Below, one piece after another: positions 20,030 through 33,060 of a stretch of DNA of 64,000 bases. This stretch comes from Massariosphaeria phaeospora. Lineage: Eukaryota; Ascomycota; Dothideomycetes; Pleosporales. How positions within the stretch are numbered: position 1 is the first letter of the stretch; each line of letters starts with the position of its first letter. The notes under the pieces were generated by a model that was not told where the DNA came from, made no database searches, and saw only the letters and a list, made by a program, of their open reading frames with translations. Location: NCBI GenBank assembly GCA_011032825.1, contig JAADJZ010000011.1, positions 124,001 through 188,000 of the forward strand. Direction: 5' to 3'. The translations under genes and the position numbers were made by a program.

Positions 20030-21770
20030 TTATCTCAAAGAACATTAAATTAATTGCTATTAAACAAAGAACCTGCGTACGTCGTGCTAGTTTTAGATTT
20101 AAAAGCTTTTTCTGTACTTTTTTAGCAAGTTTGGGTATTGTGCCTTGTATTACTACAGTTTTTACAGCGCCGTAAAGCTAGTTGTGCTTTTTTTTAACTT
20201 TTTTTACTACGCGCTTTCTTTAATAGCTAAAGCGCTGTAGACGCTTTAGCAGCTACTTGCGCTAATCTATTACTATACTCTATTGTGCTACCTGTCTAAA
20301 TCTGCTTTTGTTTTTGTAATTTTCTTTTTGTTGCTTCTTTAATAGTCTTTTTAAGGCTAGAGATTCGATCGCGCATTAGCTCAACCTAATAGGCTATCTA
20401 GTAAAACTCTTTGACAAGCTAATTAACTCTATTCTTTAGAGATAATAGAGAGGAACCAAGCTTAGTAGTAATAAGCTTTAATTGCGATCTAAATTCAAGC
20501 GTATTGCTTGAAGTCTTTGACTACTACGGCGTTTCTAGTGCGAGAGGTAGTAGCAGAGTACACAGCCGTACTTTAAAACAATCAAGGACTACCTGCGCGT
20601 TGATAGAGACTAGCCTTAAAGCTTTAAAAGCCTTCTTGCAGTTCTTTGTTGTAAATACCTCAAAAAACGCGTTTCTAAAGGCTGGCAGGAAGCTTTTCTT
20701 GTTAATATAGAAGACGCGCCAGCGCGCTAAGTCTCAAACGCGTTGAGAGTACTTTAGCTTTAGCTGCGAGAAGCAAACCACATCTAGCAGCTAAAGGATA
20801 TAGAATGAATAGGCCGGCATGCAAAGCGTAAGAATCTTGTACTTAAGGCAATAGTCTTTAAAATCCTAAGATTAGTAGCTCTTATGGCCGTTCAAAATAA
20901 GCAGCTGATACTTTTCTACCTAACGCGCCTTTGTATGCGCGTTAAAATGCTTCAACTACTTAAGACCAAAAGCGTTGTTTGTCTAGCTGTTCTTAAAGAC
21001 TAAGAGCTTTTAATTGCTAAGTATAAAGTTCTTTTCGTACTATGCTAAGATGTAAACGCGCTCTTTGTAGATAATAAATAGCAGGATCGCGTACCCTGCG
21101 GCGCAGATGCTTTGGATAACTGTTACCTACTCTCAATCGCCTAGCTGGATAAGATTAGGTTGAGTACGTTTTTAAGAGCCTGTAACGACTTTCATAGACC
21201 TAATAACACCTATCTAGAAGCTAGTTTTGTCAAAGTTGTGTATATTATCATTCTAGATGCCGTACTTGGCTTTGGTATTCTCAACAAGCTTGAACTACGC
21301 GCTAATTACTTTAGAATCTTCTTGTTGTATTCTCTGCCGGTCCTTTGCTCGATTAAAGGCTATTTTAAGCTCGCCTAAACGCGTTACAAATCTTTTAGCC
21401 TAGTTCTTGCCTACTAGCTCTCTACCTTGCGCAGCTACTAGTTTATTTTCTATATCTCTTACCTTAGACAGCCGGAGAGCAAATTCTCGCGAATCAAAGT
21501 CGAGAATATATTGGATAATTGTTTGCTCTTTAGTCGCAGTAAGCTTTGAAAATGTAAGTCGTGTTTAAGCTCGAAATAAAATTCCTTTAGCGCGTTTAGA
21601 GAGAGTATAGTGTTTAACGTTAAAAGCACTAGCAGCAGCTTAATAGCTTTAGAATTAGCTAGAATTATAAGCTTTAAGAGCAAGCTAAAGTTTCTTTTCG
21701 TGTTAGTGTAATAACGCGTTAGTTAGTTAAAACATATCGCGTTGATAGAGAAGGTAGTAGTCTTGGCAAA
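20030..21770 (-). mobile_element. Degenerate pogo/Fot1-type DNA transposon (element E, copy E1)
   Basis: Read on the minus strand, the block contains decayed but recognisable DDE_1 transposase segments: an N-terminal region (LLTLNTILSLNALKEFYFEL), a central ICAAGYAILLFIIYKE, then LLILNGHKSY, a stretch like LDVVCFSQLK, and a CCHC-like tail (RRCKNCSNTRHNTQTC). These belong to the pogo/Fot1/Tigger group, which cuts and pastes at TA. Many frame stops show it is dead. The left boundary is approximate, near the minisatellite; the right limit is where similarity with copy E2 ends (21770). Confidence 0.7.
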
Positions 21771-21815
21771 TTTTGTCGAGTTCACTAGTTTGTCGAGTTC
21801 GCTAGTGCTTTACGT

Positions 21816-22143
21816 TAGCTATTTAGAATAAGTAGCTAATACTTTTCTACCTAACGCGCTTTTGTATGCGCGTTAAAATGCTTTAACTATTTAAAACTAA
21901 AAGCGTTGTTTGTCTAGCTATTCTTAGAAACTAAAAGCTTTTAATTGCTAAGTATAAAGTTTTTCTTGTACTATGCTAAAATGTAAACGCGCTTTTTGTA
22001 AATAATAAACAGCGAGATTGCGTACTTTGCAGTGCAAATGCTCTAGATAACTATTACCTACTTTTAATTGCCTAGCTAGATTAGATTAAGCTAAGTACGT
22101 TTTTAAAAGCTTGTAACAACTTTTATAAACCTAATTACGCTTA
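21816..22143 (-). mobile_element. Second copy of element E (E2), left segment
   Basis: Closely similar to 20884-21210 of copy E1, but more AT-rich. E2 is truncated at its left side compared with E1. At 22142-22143 (TA) it is broken by the Fot1-like element A and resumes at 32361. Confidence 0.8.
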
Positions 22144-22781
22144 ACGTACTTTACGAGTTCGTGCATTACACGAGTTCGTGCATTACTTTTGCTAAGCTTC
22201 TACTAAACTCTACTTTCTACGTAATGCTTTAACAACAATACTAGATAGAACTTTCTAAAGAACGTTAGATACAGCTTGCTCTTTAAGCTTTTAAACAAAA
22301 TGCAATACTTTTTTAGCAACGCGCTGCAGCTATCTACAACGTTAATTAATTAACACTAAACTGCTAACGCGTAGAACAAACTTTACAAGCAAATTACTAG
22401 CTTAAATTAAAGAATCTAACAAAGACTAAGAAAAGCGTAGTTGTTAAGTATATACTTAAGCTTATATCGCGCGAATTTTCTTTTAAGCTCGCAGCTGTAG
22501 CTAATATAGCCAATTCCTTGCGCGCAAAGCGCAATCTAGGCTAGGTTAGCTTAAACTAGCTTAGTACGTAGGTTATGCACTGCTCTAAGTTTACAATAAA
22601 ATTTAATTGCAAGTACAATTACAAAAAAGCGCTTTGCAAGAATTTTAAAGTTATCTAAAGCTAGTTTTGCCTAGTAGCTAACATAAAAGCTAAGTATAGT
22701 ATTTAAAATGTAAATACTTACAACTTTAACAAAACAGGCTTTATAATAGGCTAGATATTAACTAAAGCTATTGTTACTACT

Positions 22782-23210
22782 TGTAAAAGCTAAGCGAACT
22801 TGAAAAAGTTGTTTATTAAGCTTAGGTTAGTTCTCGAAGAATAAGTAAGTTCGATAGACCAAAGGAAGTTGTATAGCGTTTAATACTAAAGTAGTAGCAA
22901 GCTCGTTCTGCAAAGAGTATAGAAGTTAAAGTAAAAGTTAACTTGTAAATTGTAAAATTAAAAACAACAACTATAAGAGTGCGTTGTTTTCTTAGGTTTA
23001 TATACTAGAAAGTGTTCTTGCTTATTCTTAAGCGCTTACTACTAAGCAGTGCTTATTGCTAAGCGCTTACTATTAAGCGTGCTTATTCTTAAGCGCTTAC
23101 TAATAAGCAGTTACGTAACTAAAGTTTAGTTAGCTTGCTATGTAACTCTATTAGTAGCTTATAACCTAAGCGCTTTGCGATAAGCCTAGTCGTAATACTA
23201 GATCGTAACA
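22782..23210 (-). repeat. Left LTR (3' LTR in the element's sense), 429 bp
   Basis: A direct repeat of 30729-31128. It has one more copy of a roughly 29-bp internal unit (the cttattcttaagcgcttact type) than the other LTR, which explains the length difference of 29 bp. Confidence 0.85.
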
Positions 23211-26200
23211 TTATTCTTTTTTTTTAACAATTTGTTTTTAAATTGTAGAAGCTGCTTATTTTGTACAAGTAGCCGAAGTTACCTCGCATCTAGCTAGTAG
23301 CAACTTGCGATGTTTTCGTTAACTTATTGTTGCTTTCGTCTTAGCTCTAAAATCTATTAAGCTAATATACTTGCTAAAATTGCTTGTAATTATTGTTTCT
23401 TGCAAGGCTTAGATTGTTTTGTTATGCTAGATTCTTGTTTAAAGTGCGCTAAGTGCACGCGTTTAGGTTAAGCGTGTGTTAACATGTTGTAAAAGTTGTT
23501 AAATCGTACTCGTAAAGAGTATAGAAAGAAAGTAGATAAAAATAAAAAGTTGTTAGCAAAAGTAATAAATTGTCTGCTGCAAAATAAGAAAATTCTAAAG
23601 CAAGCAAAAAAGCAAGCGCGCAAAAAAACTCTTTATCTTGCGTTAAAAATAAAAGCGTTAAGCGAAACTAAGCTAGCAAAGAAAATTAACTATTCTGCAG
23701 CGTTAATTAAAATAGAGTTTTCGCTTGCAATGTAAGCTACAATAGGCTTAATTAATTTTTTCGTTGCTAGTTATAGTATTAGGCTAGAAGCTAGTAGTAG
23801 TTTGTAAAGTTCGTGCCTAGTTCTTATGTATTCTTACTATCTAAGTAGCTTAACTATTTAACTAGGTACTTTTTCTAGTTGTCTACACCTTAGTGTGTAA
23901 TAATTTTCTTAACTTTAAATTCGTTTTTTTTTTTAGTTTCGTAGCGAAAGGTTCGCTAGAGTAGCGTTTGTAGGTTAGCTAGTTTCAACAAGGCTATGTA
24001 GAATACTAAGTAGATTTTTGCGTCTTTAAGCAAGTTTAACTTGTAATTAACTAAACCTCGTTGCTCTAATATTAAAAATAGTTTAACTTTAACGTTGTTT
24101 AGACCTTTGCTTGGTCGTTTAGTACGCAAATTCTTTGTAAAGAAATAAACTCTATTCTCTCTTTTTAGCTAAAGTGCTATTTTTTGTTTTTAGTTAACAT
24201 ATAAAATGCTTTAGCGTTGCGCTATTTTAAGTTTACTTCGTAGTAACTTATGTATTTTTTTAAGTTTCTCTACTATTCTTGTAGCAGTTTTAGCTTTCGC
24301 GCTAAAAAATGTTCTTTTAAAGAAATGTAAGTGCTTTTTGTAATTTGCGTAGTAAAGTGTTTGTTTTGTAAACTTAGACAATTTGTTGTTATACGCTAAC
24401 TATGCTATTAGTAAAAGCTTTATTTAATTAGTTTGTCGTTCGTTGCTGTATATCCTTAGATATGTTTTTATAGTTTAATTTGTTCTTTCTATTTACTTAT
24501 TTGTTTGTAGATAATACGCTGTTAATAGCTTGCGTTTTGTTTTAATTGCAGCTAACAGAGTTGTTTAATAGTTTAATGTAAAAAACTTGTCTCTGTTACT
24601 AATAATTAATTTAAGTATTTCATAGTATTAGATAAGTTGATTTAAGAGAATAAATTCTAGTTGTTGCGCAGTGTACGTGTTTTTAAAAAGTACTATTTCT
24701 GCGTACTTAGTAAATTGGTTAACTATAACTATAATAGCGTTGTAAGCTATTCTTATAGCAAAGTTCTTTAACAAAGGCAATTCTATTACGAAATTTATAG
24801 AGATATTAGTCTAAAGCTTATTTAGTAGCTTTAGAGCTTGCATTTCTTCGTATTGTACGTAGGTACTATATTTGTTTTTCTAATAGTTTGCACATTTCTT
24901 GACAATTGCAGTAACTTTGTTTTTTATTCTGCTAAACTTGTAGTTTCGTTTGATAAGTTTTATTATTCGTGTTATTCTAAAGTAACTGTAAACTAGGTTA
25001 TTGTAATGTTGTTGTACAATTGCTTTTTGCAATTTTTTTAGAACTATAATTGCGGTTTTTAAGAGTACATTTAGTGTTCTAGCTAGTTTTAGTAATTTGT
25101 TTTAGTTAAACTTAAGTATTGCAGTGTCGATAATTTTCTTTGTTTTAGCAATATTATGTTGTTAGCTAAAAGCGTTAGCTTTGCTATTGTCTTTTTTTAG
25201 TGTGTACACAATTTTGAACTTGTACTAGCTTAGTATTTCTAACTATCTAACTTACTTTTAGTTAAGTACTTTAGTAGTTGTAAAATTAACTAAGTTCTTG
25301 TAATTCGTAAATATTGTAAGTTTTAAGTAGTTTTTTGCGTATACTCTCTAATGCTGTAAGCATGCAACAATAGCTAGTAGCTTTTTGTCGTACACGTTGT
25401 ATTATTCTTTAAATTCTAAAAACTTGCGTAAGTAGTAAGCAATAAAGTGCTATTTGCTTTTGTGCAATTAACTAGCACATTCTTTTAGCGCAAAATTTGA
25501 CGCGTTGGTTTTAAAGCGTAAAAGTTGTTTTGCTTAAAATATCTAAAAGCATAGTAAGCTAATGCTTGCGTTTTTAAGCTGTTAGAAAGCTTTTTTTACT
25601 TTTTTGCTTTATGCGAAAGCTGTATTCTTTCGCGTAAGCTTTGTTAAAAGTATAGCAATTTTCAAGTAATCTTTAATAAACTAGCAATTAAAGTTTAAAA
25701 ACTCTAAAAAAAATTGTATTTTCTTAACGTTCTTAAGTTGTAGCTATTTTTTAACTACTTTAATTTTGTTTTTGCTTATGCGTACTCCGTTCGCTTCTAC
25801 TACGTATCTAAAAAATGCAACTTTGCGCTTGTAAAATTCGCACTTTTTTAGTTTAAGTTAAAAGTTAAACTAGTTAAAGCACTTTAGTACTGTTTTGACA
25901 TGTTCAACATAGTTTTTTTAAGTTTTAAAATAAATAAAAATGTTGTTTAAATAGGCAACAACAAATATATCTAAGTGCATTTTTAACACGTTGTTAATAA
26001 GCTTTTAAAATGTTGCTAAAGCGTTTGTAAGCTTAAATAGCATAACAGTGTATTCGTAGTATCTATATCTTGTTTAAAAAGCTGTTTTCTATTCTTTACT
26101 TTTTTTAATTTTAATAAAGTAGTAACTATCTCGTAGGTTAAGCGCTGTAAAGACTTTTGCGTAAAATAATCAATTTCGTAATTCCGTAATGTTTGGTAAG

Positions 26201-26252
26201 AAGTATTGATTTTTAACTGTTATGTTGTTGAGCTTGCAATAGTTAACGCATA

Positions 26253-28113
26253 ACGTACTTTACGAGTAGTCGAGCTACACGGGTTCGCAAGACACTTTTG
26301 CCAAGCCCTTACCAACTCTACCTATGTACACGATGCTTCAACAACAACACTAAATAGAACTTTCTAATAAACGTTAGATACAAACTGCCTTTTAAGCTTT
26401 TAAACAAAACGCAACACTTTTTTTGCAACGCGCTGCAGCTATCTATAACGTTTCTTGAACAACACTAAGCTATCGACGCGCTAGACGACTTTCACAAGCA
26501 GATTATAGGCCTAAATTGATGAATCTAACAAAGACTAAAGAGAGCGTAGTTGTTGAGTATATACTTGAGCTTATATCGCGCGGATTTCTCTCTAGGCTCG
26601 CAGCTGTAGCTGATATAGCCAATTCCTTGCGCGCAAAGCGCAATCTAGGCTAGGTTAGCTTAAACTAGTCTAGTACGTAGGTTATGCACCGCTCTAAGTT
26701 TACAATAAAGTTCAATTGCAAGTACAATTACAAAAAAGCGCTTTGCGAAGATCTTGAGGTTATCTAGAGCTAGTTTCGCCTAGTAGCTAACATAAAAGCC
26801 AAGTACAGTATCTAGAATGTAGACACGTACAACTTTGACAAAACAGGCTTTATAATAGGCTAGATATTAACTAAAGCAGTTGTTACAGCTTTAGAGAAAC
26901 GAGGACGGCCAAAGGCAATACAGCAAAGTAATAGAGAGTAAACAACAGTTATCCAAAGCATCAACGCAACAAGGTAGGCCATTCTACTTTTTATTATTTT
27001 CAAGAGCTAATACTACCTCTCTGCTTGGTATAAGAAAAAGTATCTGCTTTAGAACTAGGTTATTGCAGTTTCTAAGAAAAGCTGGACAACAAATAAGCTT
27101 AGGCTGTAGTAGTTAAAGCACTTTGATAAGCATACAAAGAAGAGAGTAGTTAGCAGCTACTAACTACTCGCAATTAACGGCTATAAGAGCTATAACTCGC
27201 TCGCATTCCAGCAATACTGCAAGAAGAACAAGATTATTACTATCTGCATGTTTCTGCACTTATCGCACCTCCTGCAGCCTTTTAATGTAGGTTGTTTTGC
27301 TCTTTTAAAAAAAGCGTACGGGCGCTAAGCCGAAGATCTCATGCGCAACTAGATTACCTACATTACAAAACTTAAGTTTCTACCATGCTTTATACGCGCC
27401 TATAATGCAGCAATTACTTTTAGTAATATCCAAAAAAGGTTTCGAGGCGCTGGATTGGTTCTATTTAACCTAGAACGGGTTATAACAGCTCTTAACGTCC
27501 GGCTACGTACTCTATTACTACTACTCTCTAGCAATAAGCTCTAGCAGTCGCAAACTCTAAGCAATACTTTTAAATTAGAGTCGCAATCGACGCTTGTAAA
27601 AGCAAGAATTCAGAGGCATATAGATAGCTCGCTAACTTCTATAGTAGAGGCTTTTAAGAAGGTCTCAAAGAGAGCAGCTATTATCGCGCACAAGCTAGTG
27701 TTGGCGCAACAAGAGATAGCTAAGCTAAAGGTAGCAAATAAAGCTGCTACGCGACGTAAATCGCATAAAAGAAAGCAGGTTCAAGCAGAAGAGACTTTGA
27801 CAGTTGAAAATAGAGCTTGTCTAACTGCTCTAAAAGAGTTTGAAGCGCGTAGTAATAAAAAAAAGCTAAAGACGCAAGTGCGCGCTAAAGCAAGTGAACT
27901 ATCTCAAAGGCAGTGTAAACAGTGCAATTAAACTAGGCATAACGCGCGTACGTGTAAGCAAGCAGTAGAAGTAAACTCTAAATAATAGCTTAAGTTAGAT
28001 TGCTCTATATAGAGCTAAAATAAGCTGTTTTGCGCTAGAATAGAGTGGTTTTGGTAGGAGCTTAGCAAAAGTGTCCTGCGAACCCGTGTAGCTCGACTAC
28101 TCGTAAAGTACGT
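26253..28113 (+). mobile_element. Fot1/pogo-like transposon B, youngest insertion
   Basis: Inverted repeats of about 54 bp (acgtactttacgagtagtcg outward in) with two mismatches, flanked by TA at 26251-26252 and 28114-28115. It is 1861 bp long. Plus-strand transposase remnants include ELISRGFLSRLAAVADIANS, ITICMFLHLSHLLQPFNVGC, FIRAYNAAITFSNIQKRF, and a lysine-rich tail with a zinc-knuckle-like CKQCN. This is the DDE_1 type. It has clearly fewer stop codons than copy A and a still open stretch of 77 codons (27698-27931). It interrupts the RT of the LTR element, so it arrived last. Confidence 0.9.
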
Positions 28114-30728
28114 TAGTCGTAGTACACTATTTTTCTTTAGTACAAAAATAATTAAGTATTCTGCAAGTAACTGTAATAGTTGTATGTAACTTTTTTTTAA
28201 GTTATTTTTTATATAATTGCGAAGTGTGCTTAACTTTTTTTTTAATAGTTTATAAATTAAGTTGAAAGTTAGTTGCTTTTTTTCTTGTAAAACGATTTTG
28301 TAGTTTTAAAGTTTGTGTTTTAGTAATGCTTTTGCATCTACTACTTCTTAAAAGAAATGTCTAAACTTTTTATATTTGTAGAGTATTTCTAAAAGTGCGC
28401 TAATTTTTTTTTTAACTTTAACTTGTTAATTTAAGAGCTTTGAGTTGGTATTTGTTAAGTTAGACTTTTGTGTTTTAAAGCTGTCCGTTGTTAATGCAAT
28501 TACGTTAATTGTTTTTTTATTTGCTATTAAACTTTGTCGATGCGTAGGCATAGTGTTAGAAGCGCTGTTTTGCAATACTCTAGTAAAAGCGTATTCTTTC
28601 TTTAGTTAATCTAGGAATTGTGCTTTTTTAACTAAAAAAGTTTTAAAATAATATTGTAGATAGCTAGTCTAAAGACGTCAAAAGCTAACTTTTTTTGATA
28701 TTATTTAATGTGCAATAGTACGTTACTTATTTTGTATGTAACTACTAGTTGCGCTTGTATAAGCTATTTGTTAGCACTAGCAAGTAAATAAAGCTATTGT
28801 TTCTCTAGTAAGTGTAGTCTAGCTACAAACACTACTCGAGTAGAAACAAAGTTATTCTATGCTTTTGTGTTAATTAAAGCTTTTATTAAGTAATCGTTAA
28901 GCTTTACTAAAAGCTTAATCTATTCTGCTAAGTTAATTACGTTAATCTATTTAACTTTAAAGTTAAGCGTTGCTAGCCTAAAAAAAACTTTGTACTAAAT
29001 TTGTTAACTTTTTTAAAAGTTTAATGCTGTGTGCAGTTAGAGTGTAAGCAAGTTTGCTACTAAGCCTAAATGCAGTTGCCGTTTACAAGCATTTGCATTG
29101 CAAAAAGTTCTACTAAGTTATTTTTTCTAAAGAAATGCAGTATGTTGCGTTTGTTTTATAAGTAGTATTTGCAAGTGTTGCTTTTGCAGTCAAACTACTT
29201 TTAAAAGCAAAATTAGCTTTTCTTTTTAGAGAACTATTTTAAACTTTGCTTGTTAAAGTAATAAGTAAAATAGTAGTCGTAAAAGCATACTTTTTATAAC
29301 ATTTTTGCGTGTTCTAGGTTTTAGTAGTTTAGATAGTACTGTAGTTTGTAGAAGTTTGCATTCTTGCAATTGCTTTTAAAGCTTCGTTGAGATTCTTTCG
29401 TAGCTTTATCGTGCTAGTGTTTCTTAGTAAACAATTTGTTTAGATCTAAAAGTAAGATATTTTGTTTAGAGTATTTTTTTTTTTTGTAGCTTAATAGATC
29501 TCTTGTTTGTTTTTCTTTGTAAGCTATTAGTTAAGCTTGTTAAGATATTTTTACACTACTTTATCGTAATTAGCTACATCGTTTCAAAATAAAGTGTTAG
29601 ATTAATAGATTCTTTGTATTCGTTTTTTTTTAGTAATCTAATCTCTATGTTTTGTAGAATTTAGTAGATTTAGTTATTTATCTTGTAACTTATATTCTTT
29701 GTCTATTGAAAAGTTAAAGTTGTTGCAAAGCAATTTTCTTTTAGCTAAACCTGTTTCTTTAGGCAACTGTTTTCTCTAATTCTTAACATCTATAAAAGTA
29801 ATTACTTTCTATTCTTTATTAATACTAGCCGTAGTATTAGATAGTACATTTAACTATCGAACAACTTTGTTTTTCTAATAACAGTTGCTAGAGATGTAGC
29901 TTAGTTTGCTACAATTATAGCAAGTTCTTGTTTTCTTGCTATACTTTAATTGTTTTTTAATTAGTTTGCTTTTGTTGAGGTTGTTAAAGTGTATAAGTTT
30001 GTATTTTTAAGCTAAGTTGTATATGCCTGTTAAGCGTAGGTGTTGCGTTTGTACTTAGCGCTAACTAGTATTAAGTGTATAGCTTTTGTTGCTTTTTAGT
30101 ACGTAAAACTTTGCTTTAGCTTGCATTTTAATTGCAAGTTCGTACAACTTATTGTCGAAGCAAATTAATTTTTTAATTAAATTGCTTAAAGTGTTTGTAG
30201 CTGCTCTAAAGCGCATTAGTTCTGCTTTAACGTTATTTTTTAGCTTTTGCTTGTACATGCGCATAAGTGCTTTGTTGTTCTAGTTAGTTTAAATAAAGTA
30301 CTGTTAAAACATGTTAGCGTAGTTTTTAGCTAACTTAGTTTAGCGCATTTGTTAAATAGTTTTTTTTGCGATAGTAAGTTTGTTAGCGATTGCGTAAAAT
30401 TGTTGCAGCTTGTTTTTAAATACAGCGCGATTTTTGAACATGCGTGTAATTATGTCTTTGTTGTTGTTACTATCTAAATACTTTTTTAAGTAAAGTTAAA
30501 CCTACTTAAGAGCTGTTTTTTTTATGTAAAAAGCTATTAGAAATGCCTTGTTAATGTTGTTAACATAGTTATTTTCAAACTTAAAGAAAAAGTTGAACTA
30601 GAGTAACTAGTTCTCTAACTTTAAGCGATTTCTATAGTAAAAGTTAAGCTTCGCTACTTTCGTACCGCTAGTGCAAGTATAAAGAAAAGTAGTTATTAAA
30701 GTATTATTTATCTTAAGAGTTTTTAATA

Positions 30729-31128
30729 TGTAAAAGCTAAGCGAACTTAGAAAAGTTGTTTATCAAGCTTAGGTTAGTTCTTAAGAAATAAGTAAGTTTA
30801 ATAGACTAAAAGAAGTTGTATAGCGTTTAATACTAAAGTAGTAGCAAGCTTCGTTTTGCAAAGAATATAAAAGTTAAAGTAAAAGTTAACTTGTAGATTG
30901 TAAAATTAAAAACAACAACTGTAAAAGTGCGTTGTTTCTTTAGGTTTATATACTAAAAAGTGTTCTTGCTTATTCTTAAGCGCTTACTACTAAGCAGTGC
31001 TTAATGCTAAGCGCTTACTAATAAGCGGTTACGTAACTAAAGTTTAGTTAGCTTGCTATGTAACTCTATTAGTAGCTTATAACCCAAGCGCTTCGCGCTA
31101 AGCTTAGTTGTAATACTAAATCGTAACA
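30729..31128 (-). repeat. Right LTR (5' LTR in the element's sense), 400 bp
   Basis: A direct repeat of 22782-23210 with scattered transitions. It ends in ca followed by the target duplication ctact. Confidence 0.85.
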
Positions 31129-32360
31129 CTACTTTAGAGAAACGAGAATAGCTAAAGGCAATATAGCAAGGCAATAGAAAGTAAACAATAGTTATCTAAA
31201 GCATTAACGCAACAAAGTAAGCTATTCTACTCTTTATTATTTTTAAAAGCTACTATTACTTTTCTGCTTAGTACAAAAAAAAGAATTTGCTTTAAAACTA
31301 GGTTATTGCAGTTTTTAAAAAAAGCTAAACAACAAATAAACTTAAGCTGCAGTAGTTAAAGCACTTTAATAAGTATACAAAGAAAAAAGTAGTTAGCAAC
31401 TACTAACTACTCGCAATTGATAGCTATAAAAGCTATAACTTGCTTGCATTCTAGCAATACTACAAAAAGAACAAGATTATTATTATTTATATGCTTTCGC
31501 ACTTATTGCACTTTCTACAGCTTTTTAATGTAGGTTGTTTTGCTTTTTTAAAAAAAGCATACGAGCGCTAAGCCGAAGATTTTATGCGCAACTAAATTAT
31601 TTACATTACAAAACTTAAGTTTCTACTATGCTTTATACGCGCTTATAATGCAGCAATTACTTTTAGTAATATTCAAAAAAAGTTTTAAAGCGCTAGATTA
31701 GTTCTATTTAACCTAGAACAAGTTATAACAGCTTTTAACGTTTGGCTACGTACTTTATTACTACTACTACTTATTAACAACGAGCTCTAGCAGTCGCAAA
31801 CTCTAAGCAATACTTTTAAACTAAAGTTGCAATTAACGCTTGTAAAAGCAAAAATTTAGAAGTATATAAATAGCTTACCAACGTTTATAGTAAAAGCTTT
31901 TTAGAAAGTTTTAAAAGAAGCAGCTATTATCGCGCACAAGCTAGTGTTAGCGCAACAGAAAATAGCTAAACTAAAGATAGTAAATAAAGCTGCTACGCAA
32001 CGTAAATTGCATAAAAAAAAAGTAGGTTTAGGCAGAAAGAACTTTGATAGTTAAAAATAGAGCTTGTTTAACTGCTCTAAAAGAGTTTAGAGCGCGTAGT
32101 AATAAAAAAAAGCTAAAAACGCAAGTGCGCGCTAAAGCAAGTAAACTATCTCAAAAATAGTATAGATAGTGTTATTAAGCTAAGCACAACGCGCGTACGT
32201 GTAAGCAAGTAGTAAAAGTAAATTCTAAATAATATCTCGTGTTATATTACTCTACACAAAGCTAAAGTAAGCTGTTTTGCGCTAGAATAAAGTGGTTTTG
32301 GTAGAAGCTTAGCAAAAGTAATGCACGAACTCGTGTAATGCACGAACCCGTAAAGTACGT

Positions 32361-32919
32361 TATTTAAAAGCTAGTTTTATTAAAGTTAAACACGTTATTT
32401 TTGTAGATATTGTACTTAGCTTTAGTATTTCTAACAAGCTTAAACTAAGCGCTAATTACTTTAAAATCTTTTTGTTGTATTCTTTGCTAGTTTTTTGCTT
32501 AATTAAAAGCTATTTTAAGCTTGCCTAAACGCGTTACAAATCTTGTAGCTTATTTTTTGCTTACTAGCTTTTTACTTTGCGTAGCTACTAGTTTATTCTT
32601 TATATCTTTTACTTTAGACAGCCGAAAAGCAAATTTTCGCAAATTAAAGTTAAGAATATATTGAATAATTGTTTGCTTTTTAGTTGTAGTAAGCTTCTAG
32701 CAATTAAACTGTGTTTAAGCTTAAAATATAATTTTTTAAGCGCGTTTGTTAAGAGTCTAGCGTTTAACGTTAAAAGCAATAGCAGCAGCTTAATAGCTTT
32801 AGAATTAGCTAGAATTATAGGCTTTAAGAGCAAGCTAAAGTTTTCTTTTGTATTAGTGTAATAACGCGTTAGTTAGTTGAAACATATTGCGTTGATAGAG
32901 AAAGTAGTAGTCTTGGCAA
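32361..32919 (-). mobile_element. Second copy of element E (E2), right segment
   Basis: Continues E2 from the TA at 32361-32362 and is similar to 21212-21769 of E1 (for example tttagacagccg and taacgcgttagttagtt). It holds the N-terminal transposase remnant LLLLTLNARLLTNALKKLYF. Similarity with E1 ends near 32919. Confidence 0.8.
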
Positions 32920-33060
32920 TTTCTAAGAGGTTCGATAATTTATTACGTTAAAACTAAACGCTATTGCATAAATTAACGCTTACTATAAAAAAGCTATAGA
33001 CAAAATCTAGGCCTTAGCATCTAAATAGAGTACCTACTTAAATCAAGCTATGGCACTGCC

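Larger units (their letters stand above)
22782..31128 (-). mobile_element. Ty3/gypsy LTR retrotransposon, RIP-degraded
   Basis: Two direct repeats (22782-23210 and 30729-31128) start tgtaaaagctaagcg and end gtaaca, flanked by the 5-bp duplication ctact (22777-22781 and 31129-31133). Coding is on the minus strand. There are gag-like remnants near 30061-30264 (KAELMRFRAATNTLSNLIKK) and a zinc-knuckle-like CYNCSKLSYIS near 29.9 kb. Reverse transcriptase segments near 25.9-26.2 kb include YEYTVMLFKLTNALATF and FVVAYLNNIFIYFKT, where YLNN stands for the usual YLDD. The gypsy class follows from the RT sequence. Element B is inserted within the RT region at 26251. The element is dead. Confidence 0.88.
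22144..32360 (+). mobile_element. Fot1/pogo-like transposon A (interrupted by the LTR element)
   Basis: The terminal inverted repeats begin acgtactttacgag at 22144 and end with the complement at 32360, flanked by TA on both sides. The element proper is 22144-22781 plus 31134-32360, about 1.86 kb, matching copy B throughout. It is heavily decayed: the transposase remnants are the same as in B but with more stops. The LTR retrotransposon sits inside it with the 5-bp duplication ctact. The matching empty site can be read in copy E1 (before insertion of A) and in copy B (before insertion of the LTR element). Confidence 0.88.
20012..33060. other. AT-rich, RIP-like block made of nested transposons
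   Basis: Base composition changes abruptly at both edges. Within it, TA, CTA and TAG words dominate while many CG and GC steps remain, as expected when C in CpA is changed to T on both strands. All recognisable protein remnants are transposon proteins broken by many TAA and TAG stops. The short ORFs in the block are fragments of those proteins. Its parts are listed separately. Confidence 0.9.
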
